A stretch of 26,484 nt of DNA from a virus. The DNA lies in IMG/VR virus record IMGVR_UViG_3300036770_002527, positions 1-26,484 of that record. One strand, written 5' to 3'. Below, one piece after another: positions 7,771-15,153 of this stretch. How positions within the stretch are numbered: position 1 is the first letter of the stretch; every line of letters begins with the position of its first letter. Below the pieces are notes generated by a model that had not been told where the DNA came from, did no database searches, and saw nothing but the letters and a program-made list of their open reading frames with translations. The translations under genes were made by a program, and so were the position numbers.

Positions 7771-10274
7771 TGGCAATCCGCTACTACTCCCAGTTCACCG
7801 ACCAGCAGGGCACGCTGTTCACGCTGAACATCTACGATGACCAATACAGCGGCACCAGCCCGTTCGAGTTCACCGTTGGGTCGGACGGCTTCCGCCTGGA
7901 CTACGAAATCGAAGACAAGTTCGCGCCCATCTGCCCCAGCACGGTGACCGTGCCGATGCTGCTTCGTAACAACAACGACGCGGCGCTGCTGACCAACCTC
8001 GTCAACTCCGACGAAGGGCGGTATGTGCTGGAGATACGCAGCGGCGGGACTACCTACTCCAACGGCCACATCTTTTGGCGGGGCATCGTGCTGCCAGAGT
8101 TCATCGAGGTGGTGGATGAGGCGTACCCGCAACTTGTGGAACTCAAGGCGATGGACGATTTGTCGAACCTGCGTACCATCGACTACCTGCAAAGCCCGGA
8201 GGGCACAGGATACGCATACGCACGGGGTCACCTTGCCAACTGCATCAACCTGCTGCGGCCGTGGACTATCACCGCCGACACCGACCGATTTATCATCATC
8301 GACTTCCTTGAGGTGCTTGCCGCGGGGCCGACGTGGTATTCCGGCCTGCAAATGCAGCTGAACTTTGCCACGTTCAAGAACGCGGAGACCGAGCCTGCCA
8401 CCTATTGGTCGGCCTACGAGGTGCTTGAGGAGATACTGCTGGCAATGGGCTGCCGCATCTACTGGCGGCCAAGCATCGACGCCTCGGTAAAATCCATCTT
8501 CGTGGTAGACAGTTGGGCGGGTCATGCATACGACGACGACCTGCTCACCGGCTACGTGGTGAACAGTGGCGCATCGCTCACCGCCACCACACCGGCCCGC
8601 CCCGTGTACAACCTCGACAGCACAGGCATCAGCCGTCTGCGTGGGTGGAGGCATGGCTACCTGCCGAGCATCCGGGAGGTGCGCCGGAAGTTTGATTATT
8701 TGCAGGCCAACCCCTTTGCGGTAGATCACGTTTACGACCACGTTGACGAGGACAATTACTTTAATTCGTTTGAGGCGCAACTCAACGTAATACCGCAATT
8801 GCACTTCAGTCAAGGCAGCGGAGTGTCGGTCCGCTTTAGGCTCAACTTTGAAATTGCGGCAGACGACACGCCAATTTCTGCGTATCCAATGCGCATATTA
8901 CTTTCCATGAATTTACTTATTGGCCAGTACTATGCAGAGCGCGGATTTACACAAACGTCAGGGCTGCCATACACCACGCCGGGCGGCAATCAGTTTGTGC
9001 TTGGATTTTCTTACGACGAGTCGTCTTGGAATACATCTCCTGCTGCCGTAGTGTTTTTTAGCCCCCCATTTAATCCGTGGCAGGGCGGTTCCTTTACGGT
9101 CGATATGGGCGTGGACTTGCCAGGATTGCCGGCTGACTTAAGCAGCGACATTTTTAAGGTCATTTTCACCAGCAACATTGTACAGGTTACTACGTCGTCC
9201 TCTACATCAGTGTCTTATACGACCCCCGAAAACCTTGTCAACTCCGCGAGCATTGAAGCGCTGACCATCTACCCAACCGACATCATCGAATTGCAAGGCA
9301 GCACGGTGGTATTCAAGGCGGTGAATAGCAGCACGACCGGGCGCTACAAGTTGGAATTGCCAGACGCTAAAATCGGCGACCGCGTCATTGCCAGGGGCGG
9401 CGGCATCTTCGCGCTGCCGTCCGGGGGCAGTCGTTTCCAACCGACCAAATGGCGGTCGCTTGCCGATACGTCCGTGGAGCTGAACCTGCACAACGTGATC
9501 TGCCGCGATTGGATGAAGTCGCAGCCGCTGAACATCCGGCGCATGGTCGGCACCATTCTCGACCACCGCAGCAGCCCGACGCAAGTGTTTTCGCCGTTCG
9601 TTACGTTCACGCATAACACCATCTCCTACGGCGTGGTGGCCATGAGTTACATCGCGGGCGAAAACCTTTGGGATGTTGAACTGGCGGAGTTGAAGTACAG
9701 CGGCACCATTACCACTCCGGCGGTCGGCTTTGAGGACTTCATCCCGCCCACCCCGTTCACTCCTCCGGGCATTCCTACAGCCATTGAGGCGGCGGAAAAC
9801 GCCGTGAGCGGAACCTCTGCGACCGTGGACAGCGTCGTGCCACTGCGCGACGGCATCGTGTCCCTCGTGGCTGACCTGGACAATTTCGTGAGCGTCGGCG
9901 ACACCACCTTTGAGGTGAACGTTGGCACGGTCAAAATCATGGAGGCCGACGATGTCAGCGCGACATTCAACGTGCCCGTGACCATCGACCTGCAAGGCGA
10001 AACCTTCGAGGTGCTAAACGCGGGCAGCGCAAATCCGTTGACGATGTACACTGACTCGGCAATCTTCGGCGTTGAAATTCAAATTGAAAGCCCGAGCGAT
10101 GCCAATGGCGGGCAGTTAAAATTGGCTGAAGGAAGGACAAACGGAACTAATACAATTGCCCTAAAGGCGCCGAATACATTAGCCGGAAGCACAACATACA
10201 CATTGCCTGCAGCTGACGGAACGTCGGGGCAATCCCTGAAGACAGATGGCGCCGGAAACCTTTATTGGGGGTGA
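7770..10274 (+). CDS. Tail-tip (hub) protein with C-terminal fibre domain (834 aa)
   Basis: It follows the tape measure gene at a TAATG overlap, the position of distal-tail/tail-hub proteins. The N-terminus MAIRYYSQFTDQQGTLFTLN with a baseplate-like beta-rich body (to about residue 320) is of a kind I associate with Bacteroidota phage tail proteins. Residues about 324-487 are encoded by a distinctly more AT-rich stretch (8740-9230). The C-terminal 150 residues are fibre-like, ending in TYTLPAADGTSGQ and a GAGNLYWG terminus, a frequent ending of phage fibre proteins; this stretch is again more AT-rich (about 10060-10270). It probably combines distal tail, hub and receptor-binding roles, as no other large tail gene follows. 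Confidence 0.78.
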   Translation: MAIRYYSQFTDQQGTLFTLNIYDDQYSGTSPFEFTVGSDGFRLDYEIEDKFAPICPSTVTVPMLLRNNNDAALLTNLVNSDEGRYVLEIRSGGTTYSNGHIFWRGIVLPEFIEVVDEAYPQLVELKAMDDLSNLRTIDYLQSPEGTGYAYARGHLANCINLLRPWTITADTDRFIIIDFLEVLAAGPTWYSGLQMQLNFATFKNAETEPATYWSAYEVLEEILLAMGCRIYWRPSIDASVKSIFVVDSWAGHAYDDDLLTGYVVNSGASLTATTPARPVYNLDSTGISRLRGWRHGYLPSIREVRRKFDYLQANPFAVDHVYDHVDEDNYFNSFEAQLNVIPQLHFSQGSGVSVRFRLNFEIAADDTPISAYPMRILLSMNLLIGQYYAERGFTQTSGLPYTTPGGNQFVLGFSYDESSWNTSPAAVVFFSPPFNPWQGGSFTVDMGVDLPGLPADLSSDIFKVIFTSNIVQVTTSSSTSVSYTTPENLVNSASIEALTIYPTDIIELQGSTVVFKAVNSSTTGRYKLELPDAKIGDRVIARGGGIFALPSGGSRFQPTKWRSLADTSVELNLHNVICRDWMKSQPLNIRRMVGTILDHRSSPTQVFSPFVTFTHNTISYGVVAMSYIAGENLWDVELAELKYSGTITTPAVGFEDFIPPTPFTPPGIPTAIEAAENAVSGTSATVDSVVPLRDGIVSLVADLDNFVSVGDTTFEVNVGTVKIMEADDVSATFNVPVTIDLQGETFEVLNAGSANPLTMYTDSAIFGVEIQIESPSDANGGQLKLAEGRTNGTNTIALKAPNTLAGSTTYTLPAADGTSGQSLKTDGAGNLYWG

Positions 10275-10289
10275 GTTAAATTGCAGGCC

Positions 10290-10490
10290 ATGACACCGGA
10301 AGTACTTGGCATTGCGCTGACTGTGGCCTTGGCCATTGTCGGCACCTGGGTGAAGCTCAACGCCGACATCGCCCGCATGAACGCGCGCATTCACACCCTG
10401 GAGAAGAATGAGGTGGAGGTGAAGACTCTGCTTAAGGAAATGAGCGAGGCCATCCGCCGGATTGAACTGCATTTAGCCAAGAACTCATGA
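10290..10490 (+). CDS. Membrane-anchored coiled-coil protein, holin/XhlA-like (66 aa)
   Basis: I chose the ATG at 10290; a TTG at 10281 is an alternative start three codons upstream. One hydrophobic segment (VLGIALTVALAIVGTWV, residues 4-20) is followed by a heptad-like amphipathic helix (NADIARMNARIHTLEKNEVE) and a charged tail. This architecture matches the small XhlA/hemolysin-like proteins found beside phage endolysins. It overlaps the endolysin gene by 4 nt. A role in lysis is inferred from architecture and position. Confidence 0.68.
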   Translation: MTPEVLGIALTVALAIVGTWVKLNADIARMNARIHTLEKNEVEVKTLLKEMSEAIRRIELHLAKNS

Positions 10491-10843
10491 AGTGGTTTAA
10501 TTACGCCGAGTTTGATTCGCCCGACGCGCCCGGCAGCGGCGAGGCGCACATGGATTCGGATTTCCTCCAAATGCTTGACCGCGCCCGTGGCCTCGCCGGG
10601 GTGCCATTCAAAATCAACTCCGGCTACCGCACCGCAGCCCACAACCGCAAGGTCGGCGGCGTCAAAGCCAGCAGCCACACGCTCGGGCTTGCCGCGGACA
10701 TCCACTGCACGGATTCACGCAACCGGGCGCACATTGTCAGCGCGCTGATGGAGGTGGGATTTAACCGTATCGGGATTGCGCCGACTTTCATCCACGTGGA
10801 CAACGACCCGTCAAAACCAGAAGACGTCATATGGCTGTACTAA
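10487..10843 (+). CDS. Endolysin, peptidase M15A-like (118 aa)
   Basis: This is a zinc peptidase of the D-Ala-D-Ala carboxypeptidase-like M15 family, which cleaves peptidoglycan cross-links or stem peptides at lysis. The motif INSGYRTAAHNRKVGG is followed by SSHTLGLAADIH, which supplies the His and Asp zinc ligands (His and Asp of SxHxxGxAxD), and FIHVD near residue 106 supplies the second His. The length matches single-domain M15A proteins. There is no signal peptide, so release would need a holin, and the preceding gene is a candidate. It overlaps both neighbours (4 and 13 nt). Confidence 0.9.
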   Translation: MKWFNYAEFDSPDAPGSGEAHMDSDFLQMLDRARGLAGVPFKINSGYRTAAHNRKVGGVKASSHTLGLAADIHCTDSRNRAHIVSALMEVGFNRIGIAPTFIHVDNDPSKPEDVIWLY

Positions 10844-11661
10844 CCCGTAAGGATGGCAACGTCTTCGTCTACGACATGGCGCACGAGGACAAAAGGCACC
10901 GGATGCTGCTCATGTCGGACGTGCATTTCGACAGTACGCACTGCGACCGCGACCTGCTGACCAAGCACCTGGACGAAGCCCTCGCAACTGATGCGGGGGT
11001 TTTCATTTTTGGGGACTGGTTTGATTTGATGCAGGGGATGTACGACCCGCGCCGCTCCTATTCGGGCCTGCGGCCGGAGTACAAGAGCATCACCTACCTC
11101 GACGACGTCATCGAGGACGCGGCCGATTACCTCGAGAAATACCGCAGCATCATCAAGTTCATCGGACGGGGCAACCACGAAACGAACATCGAGAAGCGCC
11201 TGTCCACCTCTCCCATCGACCGCCTGTGCGAGCGCATCGGAGCCATGCCCGGCCCATACGCCGGGTGGGTGGTACTGCGCTATGTTCGAGGCAAGGCCAT
11301 GTTGAGCAAGTACCTTCATTTTCACCACGGCTACGGCGGAGCAGCGCCCCGGTCGAAAGGCGTGCTGAACGCGGACATCGACCAAAAAGAATGGCCGGAC
11401 GCGGACATTATCGTGAGCGGCCATACACATCAGAAGTGGCACCTGCCTGTAACCGTGGAGCGCATCAACCAATACCACACAGTCAGTGAGGGGACGGTTC
11501 ACCACGTGAAACTTGGTTCGTACAAGAAACTAAACCGCCTTGCGGGGTGGGAAGTGGAGAAGGGATTTCATCAGCCCCGGCTTGGAGGTTGGTGGCTTGA
11601 CGTAAGGCACACAAGGCATCCGCAGGAACGGGTGTATCTTGAACTCACAGAAGCACACTAA
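10831..11661 (+). CDS. Calcineurin-like metallophosphoesterase (276 aa)
   Basis: All five metallophosphoesterase signatures are visible: MSDVHFD (residues about 28-34), GDWFD (about 61), GRGNHE (about 112), FHHG (about 165) and VSGHTHQ (about 194). Together they form a two-metal site that hydrolyses phosphomono- or phosphodiesters. No fused domain or membrane segment is present. The start overlaps the endolysin by 13 nt. The substrate is unknown. Related phage enzymes include nucleases and nucleotide or protein phosphatases, and the sequence alone does not decide between them. Confidence 0.88.
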   Translation: MAVLTRKDGNVFVYDMAHEDKRHRMLLMSDVHFDSTHCDRDLLTKHLDEALATDAGVFIFGDWFDLMQGMYDPRRSYSGLRPEYKSITYLDDVIEDAADYLEKYRSIIKFIGRGNHETNIEKRLSTSPIDRLCERIGAMPGPYAGWVVLRYVRGKAMLSKYLHFHHGYGGAAPRSKGVLNADIDQKEWPDADIIVSGHTHQKWHLPVTVERINQYHTVSEGTVHHVKLGSYKKLNRLAGWEVEKGFHQPRLGGWWLDVRHTRHPQERVYLELTEAH

Positions 11662-11673
11662 ACACCTCTATCA

Positions 11674-11832
11674 ATGTGGGACTTTTTAAGCGAAAACTGG
11701 GCGGAAATCGCCCTCGGCCTGATCACGCTGGCGGGAACGGTAACGGCACTAACGGAGACGACGGCGGACGACAAGTGGCTGGACGTTTTGAAGCGGATAG
11801 TCCAGGCCATCCTGCTGGGCAAAAGCAAGTGA
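11674..11832 (+). CDS. Small membrane protein (52 aa), holin-like
   Basis: The frame starts MWDFLSENWAEIALG, has one hydrophobic segment (IALGLITLAGTVTAL), a short polar loop (TETTADDKW) and an amphipathic helix ending LLGKSK. I recall short proteins of this appearance in Bacteroidota phages near lysis genes. It ends in GTGA, overlapping the next gene's GTG start. A different frame over the same bases gives a Gly/Arg-rich sequence that looks like a shadow. Confidence 0.62.
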   Translation: MWDFLSENWAEIALGLITLAGTVTALTETTADDKWLDVLKRIVQAILLGKSK

Positions 11833-12062
11833 ACCCGCTGCTCGGTCACCTGACCAAACTGCTCGGCTCGTTCGATGTCACCGAGGCGTTCAAGACCAAG
11901 GGCGACCTACGCCGGTGGAGTGCCAAGCGTACAATCGGCGGGCTGATTGCCACCACGGCCTGCGCTGACATCGTGCAGAACGGCATCACGTGGCCAGCCG
12001 TCGCACTGTGCGCCGTGGCCATTGTGCCCTTGTGCCTTTCATTCACGGAAGACAGGGCGTAG
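11829..12062 (+). CDS. Small protein with two hydrophobic segments, holin-like (77 aa)
   Basis: I place the start at GTG 11829, overlapping the previous stop by 4 nt (GTGA). An in-frame GTG at 11676 would add a 51-residue Gly/Arg-rich stretch lying opposite the previous gene in another frame, which is unlikely. Residues about 34-47 (TIGGLIATTACADI) and 53-70 (WPAVALCAVAIVPLCLSF) are hydrophobic and separated by a short polar turn, as in class II holins. It is the last gene before a strong terminator, so it closes the late transcription unit. Confidence 0.58.
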   Translation: MNPLLGHLTKLLGSFDVTEAFKTKGDLRRWSAKRTIGGLIATTACADIVQNGITWPAVALCAVAIVPLCLSFTEDRA

Positions 12063-12110
12063 ATTAGCGCCTCCATCAGGGCGTTGTTTCTTTTCATGTT
12101 TGATAACTGG

Positions 12111-12143
12111 AACGTCTCTCCAAACGTGGGGAGGCGTTTTTTT
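12111..12143 (+). terminator. Rho-independent terminator closing the tail/lysis unit
   Basis: An 11-bp stem with two G-U pairs is formed by AACGTCTCTCC (12111-12121) and GGGGAGGCGTT (12128-12138) around a 6-nt loop, followed by seven T (12137-12143). It lies 48 nt after the last lysis-region gene and immediately before the next promoter. Confidence 0.88.
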
Positions 12144-12167
12144 ATTTGTTAAAATTACGCTGGTGTG

Positions 12168-12197
12168 TTGCACGTGAGACGCATTGACCTATCTTTG
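12168..12197 (+). promoter_or_regulatory. Bacteroidota consensus promoter for the recombination/replication operon
   Basis: TTG at 12168-12170 is separated by 19 nt from TATCTTTG at 12190-12197, a close match to the Bacteroidota TTG-N19-21-TAnnTTTG consensus. It stands between a terminator and the ATG at 12216, leaving a leader of roughly 15 nt. It implies a start at 12216 for the next gene, because the upstream in-frame GTG/TTG-type start at 12165 lies before the promoter. Confidence 0.85.
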
Positions 12198-12215
12198 GCA
12201 CATCAAACGACAGAA

Positions 12216-12605
12216 ATGAAGGACAACGCTGCTGAACTGAGGGCATTAGCAGCCCGCTACAAGATGAACGCCAGCCACTTCCACAAGGACGGGCGCGGCT
12301 TCATCATAGTGACCCGGGCGGGCATCGAACACATTTGCCGCGTGGCCAAGGTCACGGTAACCTACACCCCGGTCTTCGAGTGGAGCGACGCCGAGAAATC
12401 CCGCTACGTCATCGAATGCACCGCCAAGATGGGCGACGTAACCACCACCTCCTACGGCGAGTGCGCCCCGGCAAACAACCGCAACCCGTACCCGGTGGCA
12501 ATGGCGGAAAAGCGCGCGATGTCCCGGGCGGTGCTGAAGCTGACCGGCTTTTACGAATTGAACGCCAAGGGCGAAGACGAAATTGAAACCCAACAAACCA
12601 AGTGA
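12216..12605 (+). CDS. First gene of early operon, probable DNA-metabolism protein (129 aa)
   Basis: The ATG at 12216 is chosen because it is the first after the promoter at 12168-12197. The protein has an N-terminal helix, a beta-rich centre (FIIVTRAGIEHICRVAKVTV) and a closing PVAMAEKRAMSRAVLKLTGF helix followed by an acidic tail. The KRAxxRxxLKL-type helix is of a kind seen in phage single-strand annealing or mediator-like proteins, but I cannot assign a family. It lies upstream of a RecE-like nuclease and a putative ssDNA-binding protein, so a recombination or repair role is plausible by context. Confidence 0.65.
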   Translation: MKDNAAELRALAARYKMNASHFHKDGRGFIIVTRAGIEHICRVAKVTVTYTPVFEWSDAEKSRYVIECTAKMGDVTTTSYGECAPANNRNPYPVAMAEKRAMSRAVLKLTGFYELNAKGEDEIETQQTK

Positions 12606-12606
12606 T

Positions 12607-12873
12607 ATGATTAAGCACCTTGAGATTATTGAAATCCTGGAGGCCATGCAGGTGAACGAGGCCGACATCGTCGGTCTGCACACCAGCCTTCAGGCAGTTG
12701 TAAAGCCCAACTTTCAGGCGATGTTGTACGTAAAAACCAACACGCCAACGGCTGACCTCCTGCGGCAGAAGTACACCTTCGAGGCCGACCCTGAGACCAA
12801 AATCGAGCGCGCTGAAATCACCGCGCACCACCTTGACGGCAATTCGTACACCTTCTTTTTGCGCATCCTATGA
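12607..12873 (+). CDS. Hypothetical protein (88 aa)
   Basis: The ATG at 12607 is preferred over an in-frame TTG at 12583, which lies inside the previous gene. The sequence starts MIKHLEIIEILEAMQVNEAD and ends HHLDGNSYTFFLRIL, a mixed alpha/beta small domain without recognised motif. It lies one nucleotide after the preceding stop and overlaps the next gene by 4 nt, so it belongs to the same operon. Confidence 0.58.
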   Translation: MIKHLEIIEILEAMQVNEADIVGLHTSLQAVVKPNFQAMLYVKTNTPTADLLRQKYTFEADPETKIERAEITAHHLDGNSYTFFLRIL

Positions 12874-13085
12874 CCCTCATCCAACTGCTCCGCACAATTG
12901 ACTGGCCGAAAGTGGCCATCGCGTTCGGCCTCGGCTTGGGCGTGACCCTCGCCGCGATCATCGCCGCTGACCGCCAAGTGGAAACCGAGGTCATGCTGTA
13001 CGAGTACGACGGCGTTACCTACATCATTGCCACATCGCCCACCGGTGACGTCGCGCTGCAATCACATTTTGACCCCATCCCATGA
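12870..13085 (+). CDS. Small single-pass membrane protein (71 aa)
   Basis: Residues 14-33 form one hydrophobic segment (KVAIAFGLGLGVTLAAIIAA), followed by a short polar, mostly beta domain (VMLYEYDGVTYIIATSP). It starts at an ATGA overlap with the previous gene and ends 4 nt into the next. No family is recognised. The location among DNA-metabolism genes gives no clear function. Confidence 0.55.
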   Translation: MTLIQLLRTIDWPKVAIAFGLGLGVTLAAIIAADRQVETEVMLYEYDGVTYIIATSPTGDVALQSHFDPIP

Positions 13086-13276
13086 CCCAACTCACGATAT
13101 TTGAAGTCGAGCAGGCGCAGGTGGAGATGCTGACCTTCTACCACGCAAAGCACAAGATGAACGGGTGGAAGTTCGTAACCCCTGACCGCGACGACCTGCG
13201 CCACCACGAGGCTAACCCGGAGTGGGAGGTGTGGATGGAAACGTACCCACGGCCCGAATGGCACAAGGGAAAATAA
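13082..13276 (+). CDS. Hypothetical protein (64 aa)
   Basis: A small soluble protein rich in His, Glu and Trp, with MLTFYHAKHKMNGWKF near the middle and a PEWEVWMETYPRPEW ending. No motif is recognised. The ATGA overlap with the gene before it and a codon pattern like its neighbours support it as real. It is followed by about 260 nt without a convincing gene. Confidence 0.52.
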   Translation: MTQLTIFEVEQAQVEMLTFYHAKHKMNGWKFVTPDRDDLRHHEANPEWEVWMETYPRPEWHKGK

Positions 13277-13375
13277 CCTCGGTGTGCCCAGAGGCTAAAC
13301 GGGCGCTATTGGCCGCTGGAGATGAGCGGACGCGGTTCGCTGCAGGCAAAGCGATGGCAGCCGGAAAGACGGCAC

Positions 13376-13519
13376 AGTCAGGCCCCAAGGTGGGGAGACG
13401 GGGCGCGCAAGTCGTTGCATCCCGGGTTCTGGTAACGGCGACCAATGGCCACAATGCGGCGCAACCGCAACGCTGGACAAACCGCAGAGCGCCAGCTGGT
13501 TCGATTCCAGCCCTGACTA
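13376..13519 (+). ncRNA. Structured noncoding segment with a tRNA-like acceptor and T arm
   Basis: A canonical T arm, GCTGG-TTCGATT-CCAGC (13495-13511), is directly followed by CCTGACT (13512-13518), which pairs perfectly with AGTCAGG at 13376-13382. The closed unit is 144 nt, about 68 nt longer than a tRNA, and I find no standard D or anticodon arm. The interior offers other hairpins: CCCC/GGGG (13383-13395), CGGG..GCAA/TTGC..CCCG (13399-13424) and TGCGG/CCGCA near 13455-13469. It could be a degenerate or interrupted tRNA gene, a tRNA-like regulatory RNA, or an attachment-site remnant. The 262-nt gap between genes (13277-13538) holds nothing else convincing. Confidence 0.35.
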
Positions 13520-13538
13520 CAACACAAACCAATGGCGA

Positions 13539-14306
13539 ATGAAACGCAACTACCTATCCGTGAGCGCCCTTAAGGCGTTCGCAAAATCACCCAACCACTA
13601 TCTCGCCTACGTCAGCGAGGGCGGGCGAAAGCAGACCCCAGCGATGCTGCTTGGCGAAATGGTTCACGCGGCTGTCTTGGAGCCGGACGAATTCCATACC
13701 CGGTACCAGCTAATTCCAGAGCATCTTGACCGCCGAACCAAGGAGGGGAAGGAGACGTACCAGCGGTATGTCCAGCAGGCAAACAGCCTTGGGCGCAAGT
13801 TGGTGGACTACGACGCCCACGTGCTGGCCACAACGGTCGGAGCGGCGGTGCAGGCGAGCAAGCACCCGGTGTGCCAAATGCTGCCCAAGATGATGACCGA
13901 GCAGACGGTGGAGGGCGAACTGCAAGGCGTGCCTTTCAAGGGCATCATTGACGCCATCGACCAGACGACCATCATCGAGGTGAAGACCACCACGGACGCA
14001 TCTGCGGCGGCATTTACGAGGGATTGTGCCAAGTACGACTACCACCTCCAAGCGGCGGCGTATCTGCAACTTACAAGCCTGAAAATGGACTTTGCGTGGA
14101 TTGTCGTGGAGACGGTGGAGCCGTTCAACGTGGCGGTGTACCGACCGCACCCGCACAGCATCGAGATGGCCGGGGCGTATCTCACCGACCTCATCGAGCG
14201 GTGGAAGGAGTGGGACGGCGCAGAAGGCGGCTACCCCGAGGCGATGATTCAACTGCCGAACTGGCACCCGGCGATGCAATTAACGAAACCTTTCGAGTGG
14301 CTATGA
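13539..14306 (+). CDS. RecE/exonuclease VIII-like PD-(D/E)XK nuclease (255 aa)
   Basis: Ordered motifs of the RecE-like/DUF3799 nuclease family are present: LGEMVHAAVLEPDEF (residues about 38-52, with the family GxxxH motif), FKGIIDAID (about 133-141, the catalytic Asp), IIEVKTTTD (about 145-153, the E-x-K) and YHLQAAAYLQ (about 168-177, the QxxxY motif). These enzymes digest one strand of duplex DNA to supply recombination substrates. The length is normal for the nuclease domain alone. A possible annealing partner is the protein at 12216, and a putative ssDNA-binding protein follows two genes later. It ends in an ATGA overlap. Confidence 0.88.
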   Translation: MKRNYLSVSALKAFAKSPNHYLAYVSEGGRKQTPAMLLGEMVHAAVLEPDEFHTRYQLIPEHLDRRTKEGKETYQRYVQQANSLGRKLVDYDAHVLATTVGAAVQASKHPVCQMLPKMMTEQTVEGELQGVPFKGIIDAIDQTTIIEVKTTTDASAAAFTRDCAKYDYHLQAAAYLQLTSLKMDFAWIVVETVEPFNVAVYRPHPHSIEMAGAYLTDLIERWKEWDGAEGGYPEAMIQLPNWHPAMQLTKPFEWL

Positions 14307-14611
14307 ACGACTTTGCACTTGCCGTGATCACCACGCTGGCCTGCGTCATGTACGCTGGCTACACCTACCAAACTTACCGCGAGCGATACAACCGCCGCAA
14401 GCAGGCCGAAATCGACGCGAAAGAGGACGCAAAAGACGTCCTGCGCTACGTCATGATGGATATCATTTGGGTGCGCAACGAGATGTCGAACATCAGCGTC
14501 AGCGGTGACGATGCGTGGGACATCCGCGAGAACTGCCAGTTCCACCTAACCAAATTGCACGAGAATTTAGAGGACTATTACAAAACCCTGACAGATGAAA
14601 GTCACAATTGA
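14303..14611 (+). CDS. Membrane-anchored hypothetical protein (102 aa)
   Basis: I take the ATG at 14303 (ATGA overlap with the nuclease stop). Longer in-frame extension upstream to 14024 lies inside the nuclease gene and is not supported. Residues 4-20 form a hydrophobic helix (FALAVITTLACVMYAGY), followed by a basic stretch (YRERYNRRKQ) and an acidic helical domain (ENCQFHLTKLHENLEDYYK). No family is recognised. It overlaps the next gene by 17 nt. Confidence 0.6.
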   Translation: MNDFALAVITTLACVMYAGYTYQTYRERYNRRKQAEIDAKEDAKDVLRYVMMDIIWVRNEMSNISVSGDDAWDIRENCQFHLTKLHENLEDYYKTLTDESHN

Positions 14612-14951
14612 AGGCCGCGTTATCGACGTGGCAGAGCCCCAGACGGTGGGAGCAAGCGGATTCCGCAAGCAAACGGTGGTCGTTCAAACGGACGACAAGT
14701 ACGACAACGAGATGCCCATCACCCTGGTGAAGGACAGCGTCGGCGAAATGGACGCGAGCCTCGGCGCGCAGGTCAAAGTGCGATGCTACCTCGGCGCCCG
14801 GCAATGGAACGACCGTTACTTTTTGGAGTTGAAGTACGCCGGGCACGAGTTGATGCAATTAACCACCGTTCACGCGCCTGCACCCGCTCCAACGACGCCT
14901 CCGGGCTACATCCCGCAACCCGATGGCCTCGATAAAGAACTGCCCTTTTGA
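14595..14951 (+). CDS. DUF3127-like putative ssDNA-binding protein (118 aa)
   Basis: VIDVAEPQTVGASGFRKQTVVVQTDD is interrupted here for length; the QTVGxxGFRKQ segment near residues 16-26 and the beta-strand pattern after it (MPITLVKDS, then KVRCYLGARQWNDRYFLELK) match the DUF3127 family, an OB-fold-like group common in Bacteroidota. After a Pro/Ala-rich linker (APAPAPTTPPG) the protein ends DGLDKELPF, like the acidic DDDxPF tail by which SSB recruits partners. I infer a phage SSB substitute for replication and for the adjacent RecE-like nuclease. No classical SSB gene is seen elsewhere in the window. Confidence 0.74.
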   Translation: MKVTIEGRVIDVAEPQTVGASGFRKQTVVVQTDDKYDNEMPITLVKDSVGEMDASLGAQVKVRCYLGARQWNDRYFLELKYAGHELMQLTTVHAPAPAPTTPPGYIPQPDGLDKELPF

Positions 14952-14964
14952 AACAAACTCGGTC

Positions 14965-15153
14965 ATGGTCACGTACACCGTGCATCTAATTGACCACGAT
15001 GCTCACATTTCTTACACGGACAATGAACCAGCTTTCCGCAAGTTCCTCCAAAGCGTCAAAGCGCGGTCGCTTCCTCATCGCCTCCGCTTTACGACCCAAC
15101 CCAGCGACCCAGATCGTGAGGCAATGCTTTATCAGCGTTACGGTGGCGGCTGA
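14965..15153 (+). CDS. Small hypothetical protein (62 aa)
   Basis: The ATG at 14965 lies 13 nt after the previous stop; an in-frame start at 14923 inside that gene is less likely. The protein begins MVTYTVHLIDHDAHISYTD and is polar, with no recognised motif. It overlaps another candidate gene in a second frame for over 100 nt, so one of the two is likely to have a later start or be spurious. Confidence 0.42.
   Translation: MVTYTVHLIDHDAHISYTDNEPAFRKFLQSVKARSLPHRLRFTTQPSDPDREAMLYQRYGGG

Noticed and set aside
11676-11828. An upstream in-frame start for the holin-like gene ending at 12062
   Set aside because: The added residues are Gly/Arg-rich and lie over a more convincing small membrane protein in another frame; a GTGA overlap gives a natural start at 11829.
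12165-12215. An upstream in-frame start for the first gene of the early operon
   Set aside because: It lies before and within the TTG-N19-TATCTTTG promoter, so it would not be on the transcript.
13446-13519. A standard tRNA gene ending at the T arm near 13511
   Set aside because: The 5' acceptor partner is 130 nt upstream instead of about 60, and no D arm or 5-7-5 anticodon arm could be fitted.
13222-13542. A 106-codon + strand frame over the gap before the RecE-like gene
   Set aside because: Its translation is Ala/Arg/Thr-rich without motif, it overlaps a better gene at its start, and it runs across the tRNA-like stem and T arm.
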